64,000 bases of DNA from Diphasiastrum complanatum (taxonomy: Eukaryota > Streptophyta > Lycopodiopsida > Lycopodiales > Lycopodiaceae): positions 1 to 64,000 of the forward strand of contig MU832562.1 of NCBI GenBank assembly GCA_029204225.1, read 5' to 3'. Shown here one piece after another: positions 46,480 through 57,531 of this stretch. Under the pieces are notes generated by a model. The model made no database searches. It was given only the letters and a program-made list of their open reading frames with translations, and was not told where the DNA came from. Within the stretch, counting starts at the first letter, position 1. Each line of letters starts with the position of its first letter. The position numbers and the translations under genes are program-made.

Positions 46480-48185
46480 ATTGATAATGCCAGCACCTCC
46501 AGAGACCTGCCTCTAGATAGAACCAACTTGCCAACTACCTCTAGGAGGAAAAGGAAGCAGTCTGGCTATCCCAAAGAAGCTGGATCTCAAAGGCCAGCTG
46601 CTTCCCTTCCTCCTAGACTTATCCCTGCCAAGAGACCCCGGATCATCCTGAGCTCTGAGTCAAATGTTGGAGAATCTGATTCAGATCGAGAATTATCACC
46701 CCTTCCTCCTCTTGTTATTCGTCCAGCACCTCAGCATGTTTCTTCACCAAAAGTGTTGATTAACCAAGAGGAGCTCGACAAAATAACAGAGAAATTTGTA
46801 GATATTGTATCTACTTCTCTTTATGCTCTTGTACATAATCTTTTTGTTAGAATTCCATACAATCCTGTCCAAGTTTATTTTGATTCTGACCATTATAACT
46901 AGTACGAGGCCTACCTAGCTAATAAAATTGATCTTGTCGGCAATTATTTTGATTTTTTTTTTCCAAATTCACATAAAAGCTTTAGATTAGGTCCCAAATT
47001 TTGTGCTGAGCTGAAAGATAAAACATCAAAAATTTCAGATGTAATGATAGAAGTCGGAGGATCCTTTTTGCAGCATAGTATTAGTTCCGATTCCCATGGT
47101 ATAGTTTTTTGTTGTTAGTCCATTTTTCATGGGAGCGATAAAGGCAAAAGAAGCCGATTTTGAGAAGGCTGTATATTTTATCGAATGCAGTTCAGTGGCA
47201 AAATTTTATTTGATTCCATATGAAAATGAGTAAGAATTGCTCTTTTGTTTTTGTTGTTTTAATCTGGATTGTTGCCGACATTGCTTTAATAAGCAAGAAT
47301 TGCTTTAATAAGTGTGGATTTATCGATATTTGTATTTTGGTTGTTGCAGTCAGCATTGGAGCCTGAACATTATTTCTATAAAGATAAATAAAGAGGGAGT
47401 ATCAAATTTTCTACTTAGCTGCAAATACACATAGAGAATTTGATTCTCTACTTCATGATGTCGTTCGAAAAATACCGACAACGACAACCTCAATTGGAGA
47501 GATAACCATTAGATCTCTCAAGGTATATTCAATTTATCTCTGATATGCATTTTTTTGGTTCACATCTATTATCATAGCATAAATAAATTTTCTGTCGTAA
47601 TATTACTAACTTTAGTTCAATATATGCAGTGTGTACAGCAAAAGGACGCTTTTAGTTGTGCATGGTTTGTCCTGTACAATACGAAGTTATTTTTGAAGTG
47701 GTATAATTTACAAGTGGATGTAGATATTGAAAAGGTAATATTCTGTTCATTTGTAGTTCCTTTCATTCTGATTCATATTTCTTTACTATCATTGTTTGTA
47801 ATTTGCTGATTCTCATATTTTGTGATGACAGTTCACTCTTGAGCCGTATACTCCTGATGATGTATATAGATTTTAGCAAGAGTTGATCAGAACCTATGCT
47901 CAGAATGATTTAAGCGTTGCACCTGAGATCGAGGGCCCTCAAAAGCAAGATGCTCCTACCTTAACAACCTTTCAGGTTGCTTAGGATGCAGATCTTATTA
48001 TATATGATAAAAAAGGAATAGAAGTCCTTCCTAATACAGAGGAAGACGATATTATAGCAAAGAGTCCTCTTGCCTTAAAAGGCATAGAAGCCCTTCCCGA
48101 AACAAAGGAAGACGAGATTATAGGAGCTGTTCCCTTATCGATTTCTAATACTGATAAAGAAAATATAGAAAAATTGACTGAATAG
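46480..48185 (+). pseudogene. Ulp1/C48-like cysteine protease relic, spliced
   Basis: Exons: about 46480-47229, 47350-47522, 47630-47734 and 47832-48185, all with GT-AG introns. The N-terminal half is Ser/Pro-rich with basic patches (SRRKRKQ, AKRPRIIL). The C-terminal half has the C48 pattern: His in YENDQHWSLNIIS (split by intron 1), Asp in REFDSLL, then QKDAFSCAWFVL, with Gln six residues before the nucleophile Cys. Family members cleave SUMO or similar isopeptide bonds; plant transposons often carry them. Four in-frame stops, all TAG, and one frameshift near 47105 make it a pseudogene. Element C abuts its 5' side. The last exon has a repeated acidic segment (ALPETKEDEIIGAVPL). Confidence 0.7.
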
Positions 48186-48385
48186 AGATCTATTTGTAAA
48201 TAGAGATATCAAAACAAAAAAAGATACAATCATTCTACATGTAAACAACCCGTTTATGGATTTTTTTTATTGATATCAATATAGATTCTTACAATCAGAT
48301 TGTGTCCATAGTGTAATACTGAAATGCAATTTTCTATATTGATAAAACGACATGATGATTGACATGTATTTGCTGATAGTGAATC

Positions 48386-49763
48386 TCAGTGTTCTTCCAT
48401 AAGTTGGATTGTTTCGCCAATATCTCTGCATTTGATCTCGAGCTCATGTCTTTTACGTACCTGCATAAAACTAATACAAAGTGAGTTACAGTTAGTATAG
48501 AGATTGTATTAGAAAGTTTTGATTGAAACTATTCATGAAGGATCGAGTGTTTATAGTTACTTACGAGTTTACCATTGAAAATGAATCTGAAGTTTGAAAG
48601 TACATCATCTTGTAGGAGCAATACTTCCTGCCTGATGTAATTTAGACTCCAATCTTCTTCCACCTCAACACACATCAAAACGACATCATTGTATATAATT
48701 TCATTATTTTTTCATTTTGAATGTCCACTGGCTTCCAAGTCTTGATCGAGTGGCACCCATTTACCTTTTTTTTTTTTTTTTTTTTTTTTCCATCTTTGAT
48801 AATGAAAGCATAAACTCAACATTTGTTTTTCAATTTGATAATAGAAACACATGGAAGACATTTTAATTCTGCATTCTATTTCTTCATCTGATCTTTTGTC
48901 TCAACCTTCATCCATAAGTTCAGATAATAAACTATCTGATAAATTTTTGCATACAAACATCGTTGGGATTTTGTGTACATTGACACTTGAAAAGAAATCC
49001 ACAAATATATTCAAGGAAATAAACCAACTCAATCTGACTATTTTTTATCCTGTGCTCATTTTTAATGAATTTTTTACATCATTATATATCTTGCAACGAA
49101 ATGATTTCGAAACTGTAGCATCTGGTGCAATCCATTCATCACTTTCAAAACTACGTAATGGAATTGGAACTATTTGTCCAAAATTTTCATTTGTATCAGG
49201 AATGTACATTGATTTATAAAAAAAAATCCCACTATTAACTAGATCTTTTGCAGTTCTACCTTGATATTGCAGCCATCCAATATCAGTGTGAATAACATCT
49301 AACACACCTGCTAATGATCCACTGGGCTCCCATTCATTTATGTTGGATGGATATAATTCTACAAGAGAAAAATGATCAGATTGGCAAGTTTACTACTAGA
49401 TATTTATGAATGACAAAAATCTAAGTATAAAAAATATCAATACTCACAGTTGCTTTTTTTGTGATCTTGACGGTTGAATCCTTGCACATTTATCTCTGAA
49501 TGCATATATACATGTTGGACTAGAATTTCAAAATTAGATTTTTCTCCTGATGATGTTCTGAAATCCAAAATTCTGGCCTTCCAATAAGATCGAAATGATA
49601 GTTTTGACTTTTTGATTTTTTGAAGTGCTCCTCTTGATGATGGATGCATCAAATCCTAAGAGTTTTTTGAATATTTTCTTGGCACCCATAATCCATTATC
49701 ATCTTTCTCGTTGAATAGAAACACAGAGTCGATTGAGGAGCATGGCTTCCTTGATGGTGCCAT
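48386..49763 (-). pseudogene. Unrecognised multi-exon gene relic
   Basis: Probable start MAPSRKPCSSIDSVFLFNEK at 49763; exon 1 ends at donor GTGAGT (49448). The acceptor TTCTCTTGTAG opens exon 2 at 49358: NINEWEPSGSLAGVLDVIHT, YIPDTNENFGQIVPIPLRSF, DEWIAPDATVSKSF. After a decayed stretch and a poly-A run, an exon reads VVLMCVEVEEDWSLNYIRQE and NFRFIFNGK, with donor GTAAGT at 48564. The last exon 48460-48386 reads KRHELEIKCRDIGETIQLME. Splice sites are good, but stops (TAG, TAA, TGA) interrupt it. I do not recognise the family. It converges on the Ulp1-like gene. Confidence 0.5.
48766..48789 (+). repeat. Poly-T tract (24 nt)
   Basis: An uninterrupted T run, poly-A on the strand of the unrecognised minus gene. 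It may mark an insertion or slippage within that gene. Confidence 0.9.
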
Positions 49764-50259
49764 TCGTAATGTGCATGCAAAAATCGAAACACTAAACTAT
49801 GAATATGAAAATTTGCATAGACAAAAAGCCATGAATCAAAGAAAACGTGTTGGCATAAATTTGAAACACTAATCTATTTGGCACCACAAATTAACTCTGG
49901 TTAACCCTGTTAACCATGATTTGACAATGCATATACATTATGGTACATCGATTTTCTCATCTCAACCATATGTCATATTTATTTTCAATATTTTTGGGTC
50001 TCTTCGGGCAATGATGAGCTGGAAGAGCAGGCCTCATCAAACAATAGATAGCATTTCCACATGCTGTCCAACAAAACATCAATATATTTTAATAGTTTTT
50101 ATTTTATTTATATTTGGAAAATTCTACGTTACATAGAACTCCAATTTCAAGGTTTGGATTGGTCCACATAGCAATGAAAATAAGAAAAAAAAAAATGAAA
50201 AAGCGTCTTTTTCAAAGGCCCTCTTCGGGCTCTAAGTTTCTCTATCGGTACACCGGTTA
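49764..50259. other. No gene recognised
   Basis: Includes the upstream flank of the minus-strand relic and the left end of copia E, whose frame decays after SITLSQERYI near 50260. Confidence 0.4.
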
Positions 50260-52121
50260 TATACCTTTCTTGACTTAGTGTGATACTCTTTCTCGCTTTG
50301 TCTCTGTTTATCTCGATTCCCATAAAGTAGTGCACAGGGCCTGAATCAGTCATTTTGAATTCCTTCGACAAAATAGTCTTCGTCTCATGAAACAACTGAT
50401 TCGAATTGTTGATGATCAGTGAGTCATCAACATATAGAGCTATTATGATATAGCTTGAGCCTATGTGTTTGAGATAAACATTAGAGTCAGCAGAGTTTGG
50501 GATGAAGTCATGTTGCAACAAGAATCGAATGATTCTATCAAACCAGGCCACCCTTGGAGCTTGCTTTAGCCCATAAAGAGCTTTCTGCAGCTTACATACT
50601 TTGTGCTTTTGGCCTTGAAGGACATAACCTTCAGGTTGATAAATATAGATATCTTCTTGTATATATCCATTCAAAAAGACAGTCTGAACATCCATCTGGT
50701 GTATTTCTAGATCTTTGGTAGCTGCAAAGATGAATAAAGATCGAATTGATTGAAGTCTTACGACTGGACTATATGTCTCAGAGTAGTCAATCCCATAAGT
50801 TTGTTCGTATCCTTTGACGACTAGATGAGCTTTCCATCTGGCTGTTGAACCATCTGGATTGAGCTTTAGCTTGAAGATCCACTTAGTGTAGATGATTTTT
50901 GCATCTACAGGAGCTTCAACAAGACGCCAGGTCTTGTTCTTCATCAATGAATTGTACTTAGCATACATGGCACAATGCTAGTTGTCTGCATTAGAGCTTG
51001 ACAACGCTTCTGTTACTGAAGTGGGTTCATCATTGCTGATGAATGCCTGAGGGACAAAACTATCAGTTTCTTGTGGATGTCATGCAGATCTCTGAACAAT
51101 AGTCGGTTGCTGAGATGATGATTCTCCTTGTTGTACGACAGAGATATCTTCGATATCCATTGGAATACTCGTAGGTGGAGTCATGTCGATGGTAATGAGA
51201 GTCATTGGGATGAACTCTTGCATTGGTTGCTTCTTCTTGAAGTCAAAAAATTTGTCTTCGAGGAAGACGACATCTCGACTAATTAAGATTCGGCTCTTTT
51301 CGACATCAAAAATTCTATATGCCTTATAAGACATCGAATATCCAATGAAGATACTCCTGCAGCTAACAAGGTCAAGCTTCTTTTTCAGATAAAAGAGAAT
51401 GTGTACATAGCAAAGACAGCCAAATATCCAATCGGAGGTGTCGTAGACTCGATTTGTAACCGTAGAAAGTTTTGAAGGGAGCCTTTGAGTTGATTTCTTT
51501 GGTACTCAAATAGTTTTGTAGATAGCAAGCTGTTGAAATAGCTTCATCCCAAAAGTTCTTGGTGAGCTGAGCATTTGACATCATCGATCGTGTTGCATTT
51601 AGCAATGTTCGATTCTTCCTTTCGGCTACTCCATTTTGCTGTGGTGTGTAGCTGGTGGTGAAATGATGATGAATGCCGAATGATGCAAGATAGTCAAAAA
51701 TTTCGTTTGACATAAACTCTCCACCATTGTCAATATGAAGAGTTTTGTGTCGTTGATCAGTCTATGTCTCAGCGAACTGTTTGAAGTTTTTGAAACAGTT
51801 AAAGCCTTAGACTTATTCTTGATGAACATAATGCTGGTAAATCTGGAATAGTCATCAATAAAAGTGAGAAAATATGGTACAAAACCCGGAGAGGGGATAT
51901 TTATAGGGCCACACAGATCACTATGTATTAATTCTAGAATGGACTTAGCTCTAGTGGCTTGTCCCTTTGGGAATCTTGATCTAGGCTGTTTGCCCAATAG
52001 GCACATCTCACATACATGTCAAATGTTAGTGGAGGCGGCATTAAGATTTAAGTCCTTGACCATAGAATCATGATGCATATACAAGATTGATCTCATGTTT
52101 AGATGTCCTAATCTTTGATGC
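50260..52121 (-). pseudogene. Copia integrase-RT (element E, 3' part)
   Basis: Pre-integrase HQRLGHLNMRS and MCLLGKQPRSRFPKG. Integrase core ELIHSDLCGPI, FLTFIDDYSRFTSIMF, SYTPQQNGVAERKNRTL. RT: LVVKGYEQTYGIDYSETYSP, HQMDVQTVFLNGYIQEDIYI and IALYVDDSLIINNSN (catalytic YVDD). The frame ends after the RT palm at about 50260; RNase H and the 3' LTR are absent. Two or three frame breaks. Its 5' half continues at 54636, with copia F between. Confidence 0.88.
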
Positions 52122-54635
52122 TGTCGCGAAAGCTTTTCTTTCTTTGTTTTCGTCCTCTATTCTGATTCGCGAACAATTTTCTGTCTTTGAATTTTCTTTT
52201 CATGCGGAAGCTCTTACGGGATCCCAGACACTCGACTACGCATTACAAAACATGTTTTATTCTAACAATCAAGAGACACAGCACAAGGCCAAGAGATACA
52301 CGAAATAGAGCGATTATATTGTCAATTTGGTTTTAGAGCGAGATCGTCAGTGTCTCGCTCGTTGGCGGATTGACTCTTGGCTCTTTCGCTGTGTTCTGCT
52401 TGTTGGCAGACTTTCATGCACAACTATGGTATTTTGCTTTCTTACTCTATTCGCTACGTCTCTCTCTATTTCTTACAGATCTCTGTATGTTAATCCAATA
52501 TTCTAGGTACCCTTCAGATACTATAGGATTCATTTGGCCATTTGCCAATGTGCTAGACCAGGATTGGAGCAGAATTGGCTCAATGCGTAAACAGAGAAAG
52601 CTAGATCTGGACTGGTTCAAATTGTCAAGTACATCAGACTCCCAATTAAGTTCTAGTAGGGTATACTTGCCATCATCTGTTCTTCCTCTTCTGTTTTTGG
52701 GCAATCTTGCTTCGTGAGCTTGGCTCTGGCTATCATTGGTGTGGCTTTCTCTTTGCAGTCCATCATGTGAACTGCTTTAGCACTTTTCTGACATATTCTA
52801 GCTGACTCAAGTGCATTTTGTCATTTGTTCGATCTCTTCTGATCTCCAGCCCTAGTTTTGTTGCTTCTCCAAGATTTGTGATTTCGTAGCTTTCAGAAAT
52901 CTGACTCTTCGTGTCTTTGATCAGTATCAAGGAATTTCCTATCATCAGCAAATCATCCACGAAAATAGTCAGTATCACAAAATCCTTTCCTATTCTTTTG
53001 ATGTAGACATTATAGTCTGGTTGAGTAGGGTTGAAGTCTAGAGACTTCAAAAGACCATCAAGATTTTTGTACCAGGCCCATGATGCTTGTTTTAGACCGT
53101 AGATTCATCTTTGCAATCAACAGACATATTGTCTATTGTCGAGGTCTTCATAGCCTTCAGATTGCTTCATGAAGATTTCCTCCTCTAGATCTCCTTGGAG
53201 AAAGGCTGTTTTCACATAAATCTAGTGAATTTCTAGATTGTACTGTGTGGCATATGCAAGGAGTAGTCTTATGCTTGTCATCTTCACCATGGGCGAATAT
53301 GTGTCGAAATAGTCAACACCATATCTCTGCGTGTAGCCCTTTGCAACAAGCCTTGCCTTGTAGCGGCCAATAGTGCCATCTGATTTTAGCTTTTTCTTGT
53401 ACACCCACTTGCAATTGACTATTTTCCTGTTTTCTGGCAGTGGCTCTAATGTCTATGCCTCGTTTTGCTTCATCGACTCGATCTCCTCTGACATTGCCTA
53501 TTTCCAAAATTCTCCCTCTAGACTCTGGATAGCTTCTTGGTATGTTGTTGGCTCTTCTGTGAAGCTGCAGTACTCGAACTGCGTGTCTTCGCTCCATTGA
53601 AGATTGTCAGAATAGCGGTCTGGAGGTCTTCTTTGTCTTGTTGACCTTCGAGGTTCGTTTCGTCGCTGCTCAAACATTTCTTGTTCGTTGGGTTGATCCT
53701 CTGCTTCCCGCTGCTCTGGAGTTTGGGACTCTGCTTTTTGATTTGATGTATGTCCTCGATCTCCCTCTTGAATAGGCAGCAGTGTGAAGATCTCATGGCC
53801 TCTTTCGTATTTCAATCCAGGGAATGTGGACTCGTTGAACTTCACATCTCTGTTCGAAACAACCTTCTTCATGGTTGGATCGTAGAGTTTGTACATATGT
53901 GTTCCGTTCGAGTAACCGACCATGATTGTTTGTTCGGATTTGTCATCGAGCTTGTTTCTCTTTTCCTTTGGAATGTGCTTGTATGTTGCACATCCAAACA
54001 CTCGTACGTATGACAGATCAGACTTTTTGTCTGTTCACATTTCGTATGGTGTTTTGTTCTCCAGCGTTGTCATTGTACATCTGTTCTATACATGTACAGC
54101 TGCAGCTGTTGCCTCGGCCCAAAATTGACCTGGCAATTGAGCCTGTGACATCATGCATCTGGCTCCTTCGACTAGCATTCTGTTTCTTCTTTCTGCCACA
54201 CCGTTGTATTTTGGTGTATATGCAGGAGTGAACTGGTGTTCGATCCTCTGTTATTCACAGAATCTTGAAAATTTTGTGCGTTTGTATTCACCTCCATTGT
54301 CAGATCTAAAGATCTATATCTGTGACTCCCTCTGGAAGCTGCATCTATGAGAGCTCGGTCACCGACCAGATGCCTTCGTCCTTCAGAAGTGTTTTATTTT
54401 GAATTTCCAAATTCTGTAATTTGCACCATCAAGACTGGTTGCTACTCTGGTCTGGATTGTCATAGCCATATTGTGTTGTCTGGAAGAATCACTGCTGGGA
54501 TATCAGTAGTGATAACCTGTTGGCTCTGATACCATGTCACGGAAGTTTTTTTTTTTCTTTGTGTTCGTCCTCTATTCTGATTCGCGAACAATTTTCTGTC
54601 TTTGAATTTTTTTTTTTCGTGCGGAAGCTGCGACA
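52122..54635 (-). mobile_element. Copia element F nested in copia E
   Basis: The right LTR (54535-54635) starts TGTCAC and ends GCGACA. It is preceded on its inner side by a perfect primer site (minus TGGTATCAGAGCC at 54534-54522). The left LTR starts at 52122 (TGTCGCGAAAGC) and shares the following ~95 bp with the right one, then continues, so the right LTR has lost its middle. Coding on the minus strand: integrase C-term GCATYKHIPKEKRNKLD and VSNRDVKFNES, linker RRSTRQRRPPDRYSDNL, RT VAKGYTQRYGVDYFDTYSPM and TIFVDDLLMIGN (FVDD), and RT end NLIGSLMYLTI. Gag to mid-integrase and RNase H are missing or decayed. No target duplication was found. Confidence 0.8.
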
Positions 54636-55265
54636 TCAGTAGCCACCGGTTAGCTGGTTATTAAACTGCTTATTGTAGAAAACTTTGGACTTTTGATGAC
54701 AAAAGTTGTAGGAGCTCACCATTTCTGACAGATGCCATAATTGGGCATTTGAAGTACTCACATTTGTGACCCAGAATGTACAAATTAGCTTCTTTCTTTA
54801 CAGAGAAGATTTCTTTGTCGTGCTTGTTCAAAATGGTACACTGCTTCGAATCGAACGAGGCTTTGCAGCCCTGATTAGTAAACTTGCTGATTGACAATAA
54901 ATTTTTGGTCAGTGTGGGTACGTATAGTACATCTTTGAGAAAGATCAGCTTACCATTAGGAAGATAAAAACATATAGATCCTTTGCCTCCAATCTGTAGT
55001 GCACTTAAGTCACCAAAGTAGATATACTTCGAATCTACTGGTGTGAGGTCTTCGAATAAGGACTTACATGCTGTCATGTGCTAAGAAGCAGCAGAATCGA
55101 GATACCGATCCATTGCATCTCTGATGGGTAAATCTTGTATCATTAGCAGAGTTGGTTCTTCTTGAGGATTCTGGCACAATCAGATCCTCTGTCCTGCTTC
55201 TTCTTCTTCTTGGCTTCGTTATGCTTGAGAACTCGATTGTTGAAAGTAAATCTTGTTGTGCGGTG
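54636..55265 (-). pseudogene. Copia gag end-protease (element E, 5' part)
   Basis: Protease motif YLDSAAS, a stop, then HMTACKSLFED. It continues as GSICFYLPNGKLIFLKDVLY, VPTLTKNLLSISKFTNQG and KKEANLYILGHKCEYF, leading to the pre-integrase domain, which resumes across element F at 52121 (HQRLGHLN). A basic KKKKKQDRGSDC stretch near 55200 is the end of gag. It is truncated on the right at about 55265. Confidence 0.85.
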
Positions 55266-55366
55266 GCTAGATCTACTTATGGATGTAGTATAGCATAGAA
55301 AGGTTCGTCCACTTCCTAAGATCTACATAAAACCTACAAATAAAATAAGAATATGAAGAAAAGGAA

Positions 55367-55580
55367 GAACACCAAGGCTTCCCAACTAGTGCTCGGAAAC
55401 GAGAGCATCAAGGCTTTCCCAACTGATGCTCGAAAAACAAAAAAAACAATCTAACTAGGCTTGTTAAAGCTTACCCAACTAACAAGCAATTTAACTAAAC
55501 TAGGGCTTTGCTAAGACTTACCCGACTAGCAAACCCATTAAATAAATTAAACCTTGCTAAGGCTTTCCCAACTAGCAAGT
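55367..55580. repeat. Array of five hairpins with conserved loop and varying stems
   Basis: Five inverted units, written left arm / loop / right arm. (1) 55367-55394: GAACACC/AAGGCTTCCCAACT/AGTGCTC, 5 of 7 paired. (2) 55403-55431: GAGCATC/AAGGCTTTCCCAACT/GATGCTC. (3) 55459-55487: GCTTGTT/AAAGCTTACCCAACT/AACAAGC. (4) 55506-55534: core TTTGCT/AAGACTTACCCGACT/AGCAAA, extended by GGG and CCC. (5) 55552-55580: core CTTGCT/AAGGCTTTCCCAACT/AGCAAG. The loop is nearly constant at 14-15 nt while stems change, mostly in complementary fashion. Non-coding; it lies between copia E and a gypsy gag fragment. Confidence 0.85.
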
Positions 55581-55689
55581 GCCTAATTAATTTCTACCTA
55601 ACACTCGAAGGGAGAGGAAAAATATAAATTGCGGCTTGAATAAAACATAAAGCAATAAAATGCATGCCACAATAGAAACCAATGAAAGG

Positions 55690-56215
55690 AGGCAAGAGGA
55701 AACTTATGGGATAAATTTCTAAAACTTGCAATTCTAAGACTTCTAAACTTTTCACTTCTTCGCGAATGGCATCAGTCATGACATCCTTAAGTTGATCATA
55801 AAGATCAACTGGTTTCAATTTTCGGCGGATACTTTTGGGGAGTCCAACTAGGAACAATTTGATGGCCATTCGTTCGGTGATATTCTCATCAACACATTCT
55901 TTCTTGAGATGTTTAAAATGTTCAATGTAGCTTCTCACAGACTCTTCATGATGAATCTTGATATGTGTGATTTGGATGAATGGGCTTTGAGTCAGTTTAG
56001 AAGGTTTGAAACGCTTGATAAGAGCGTCTTTGAGGGTATTCCAAGAAATAAGATCAGGAACTTCTAGGTTGAGATACCACTCTTTGGTTGTTCCATAGAG
56101 CACCATAGGAAATAGTTTGAGCTTTTTAGTTTCAGAGGTATCTCCATAGAAGTGACATGCATTATCAAAGTCTTAATAAATGTAGCTGGGTCAGATTCTC
56201 CATCGTACTTGGCCA
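55690..56215 (-). pseudogene. Gypsy gag fragment
   Basis: Minus strand: VLYGTTKEWYLNLEVPDLIS, ALIKRFKPSKLTQSPFIQIT, ESVRSYIEHFKHLKKECVDE and LFLVGLPKSIRRKLKPVDLY, the capsid region of a gag related to elements A-C but clearly a different family. Zinc knuckles and pol are absent. Upstream (56216-56713) is a leader-like non-coding stretch with AGAATTCGCA at 56289-56298, the arm sequence also used in the 37.9 kb derivative. No primer site separates it from the LTR at 56714. Confidence 0.75.
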
Positions 56216-56713
56216 CAAAAGGTCAAAAAGGTGGTTTACTTGCAAGATAGTGAATTTGGGCAAGAATCTATACTTTTCCAGGAGTAACAGAATTCGCAAA
56301 CAAGAGTAGAACTCGCAAATGTTATATTAGTGTTGATACGTAGCCCAGAGCTTCTTGTGAATCTCAGTACCTTTGTGTTTGTGATCAAGTTGTAATGGTT
56401 TCGAAAAGGAGATTTTTGAGGGAATCTGCCTAAACAAAAAATTGAGAATAAAATTATCGATTCTCTAGACCATAACCAAGAAATTTGTGTGAAAAAATAA
56501 TTTTGCTATCCTAACTAATAGTCTATGAGTTTGGTTCCTGGATTTAGGATTGACGACAAGTTATTAGTTCTTCAGAGGATTTGTTTTTTAAGCAGGTACC
56601 TGGTTTGGAGAAATTTGATTTATATTGTGATAGTTAGCGACTTAACTCTAGAATAAGAGTACTCTCTAGAAATAGAGTTAAAATGTGCTTGTGGATTTTT
56701 TTAAAATCCATGT

Positions 56714-57531
56714 TGTAGGGTCAAAGATCTTGCGTAGTACAGCCCTCCCGCCTATCAACAAGGGGTAGATCACTGGATAGGTACCTAACTATGCATAGAT
56801 GCTAATTTTAGTTGGTTTCCTACTTTGCATCTAGCTCTACCTCCACTAACACTACCCTCCTTTAACTCTACTCCTCTACACTAACATTCATCATGATTTT
56901 GGGTGAAGGGAAAGGATAGAAAAGAAGAGGAAGAGAGAAGAGAAGAGAGAAAGAGAGAGATGAGATGGAGGTTAGCTCAAATGCTCAATGTCATTGCTTA
57001 TGGAGAAATCTTAACTAATCACAAACAAAAAGCATGAAAGAAATAGAAATAACAAGCAATCACAACAATAGCATAAACAAGAGTGATTAGCAAATGAGGA
57101 TGCTTGAGCTCTCAAAATGATAGAGTCTCTTCCTCTCTATTAAGCATGAAAATAGTGTACAAATGACACCTTTTTATAAAATGGGAAAGGCCCTTGTCCC
57201 TCAATCCTATTGGCTAATATTCACACTGATCCTATCCATTCATCTTGGACCCAACTTGATCCAAGTGTCCACAAAACTTACATTGGAAATCACAAGATTC
57301 ATGTGAGTCCAAAATTGGACCCAACTCTAAAAAGTAAACTCTAAGTTTAAAATTGACTTTGGGCCTCAAGTTTTATTTTAATTACAAAGGCCCCAAGTCT
57401 ATTATTTTATTTACAACATAACTTGCGTGCTCATTGGGCCATGGGCTTACGTGCGCAGGATGCCATGCCCTCGCAACACATTTTATTGGATGTTTTCTTT
57501 TATTTACACTTTGTTGGGAATACTCCCAATA
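56714..57531 (-). repeat. Gypsy LTR (B-type), element G 3' LTR
   Basis: 818 bp, closely related to the element B LTRs over its length (block GGATGCCATGCCCTCGCAAC). The terminal CA on the right is changed to TA. On the right it is followed by the accessory ORF in the arrangement seen at 28904, so it is a 3' LTR of a minus-strand element whose remainder is cut by copia H. Confidence 0.85.

Noticed and set aside
46480-48185. UAG read as an amino acid in the Ulp1-like gene (all four internal stops are TAG)
   Set aside because: The neighbouring gypsy relics show the same TAG/TGA bias, which C-to-T decay explains, and there is also a frameshift.
28030-49763. Assignment of the methylase/protease cluster to Polinton/Maverick or a giant virus
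   Set aside because: No polymerase B, retrovirus-like integrase, packaging ATPase, capsid gene or long terminal inverted repeats were found for it, and the genes have introns.
55367-55580. CRISPR-like repeat array
   Set aside because: The units are hairpins with changing arms and a 14-15 nt constant core, irregular spacing, a plant retrotransposon setting and no cas genes.
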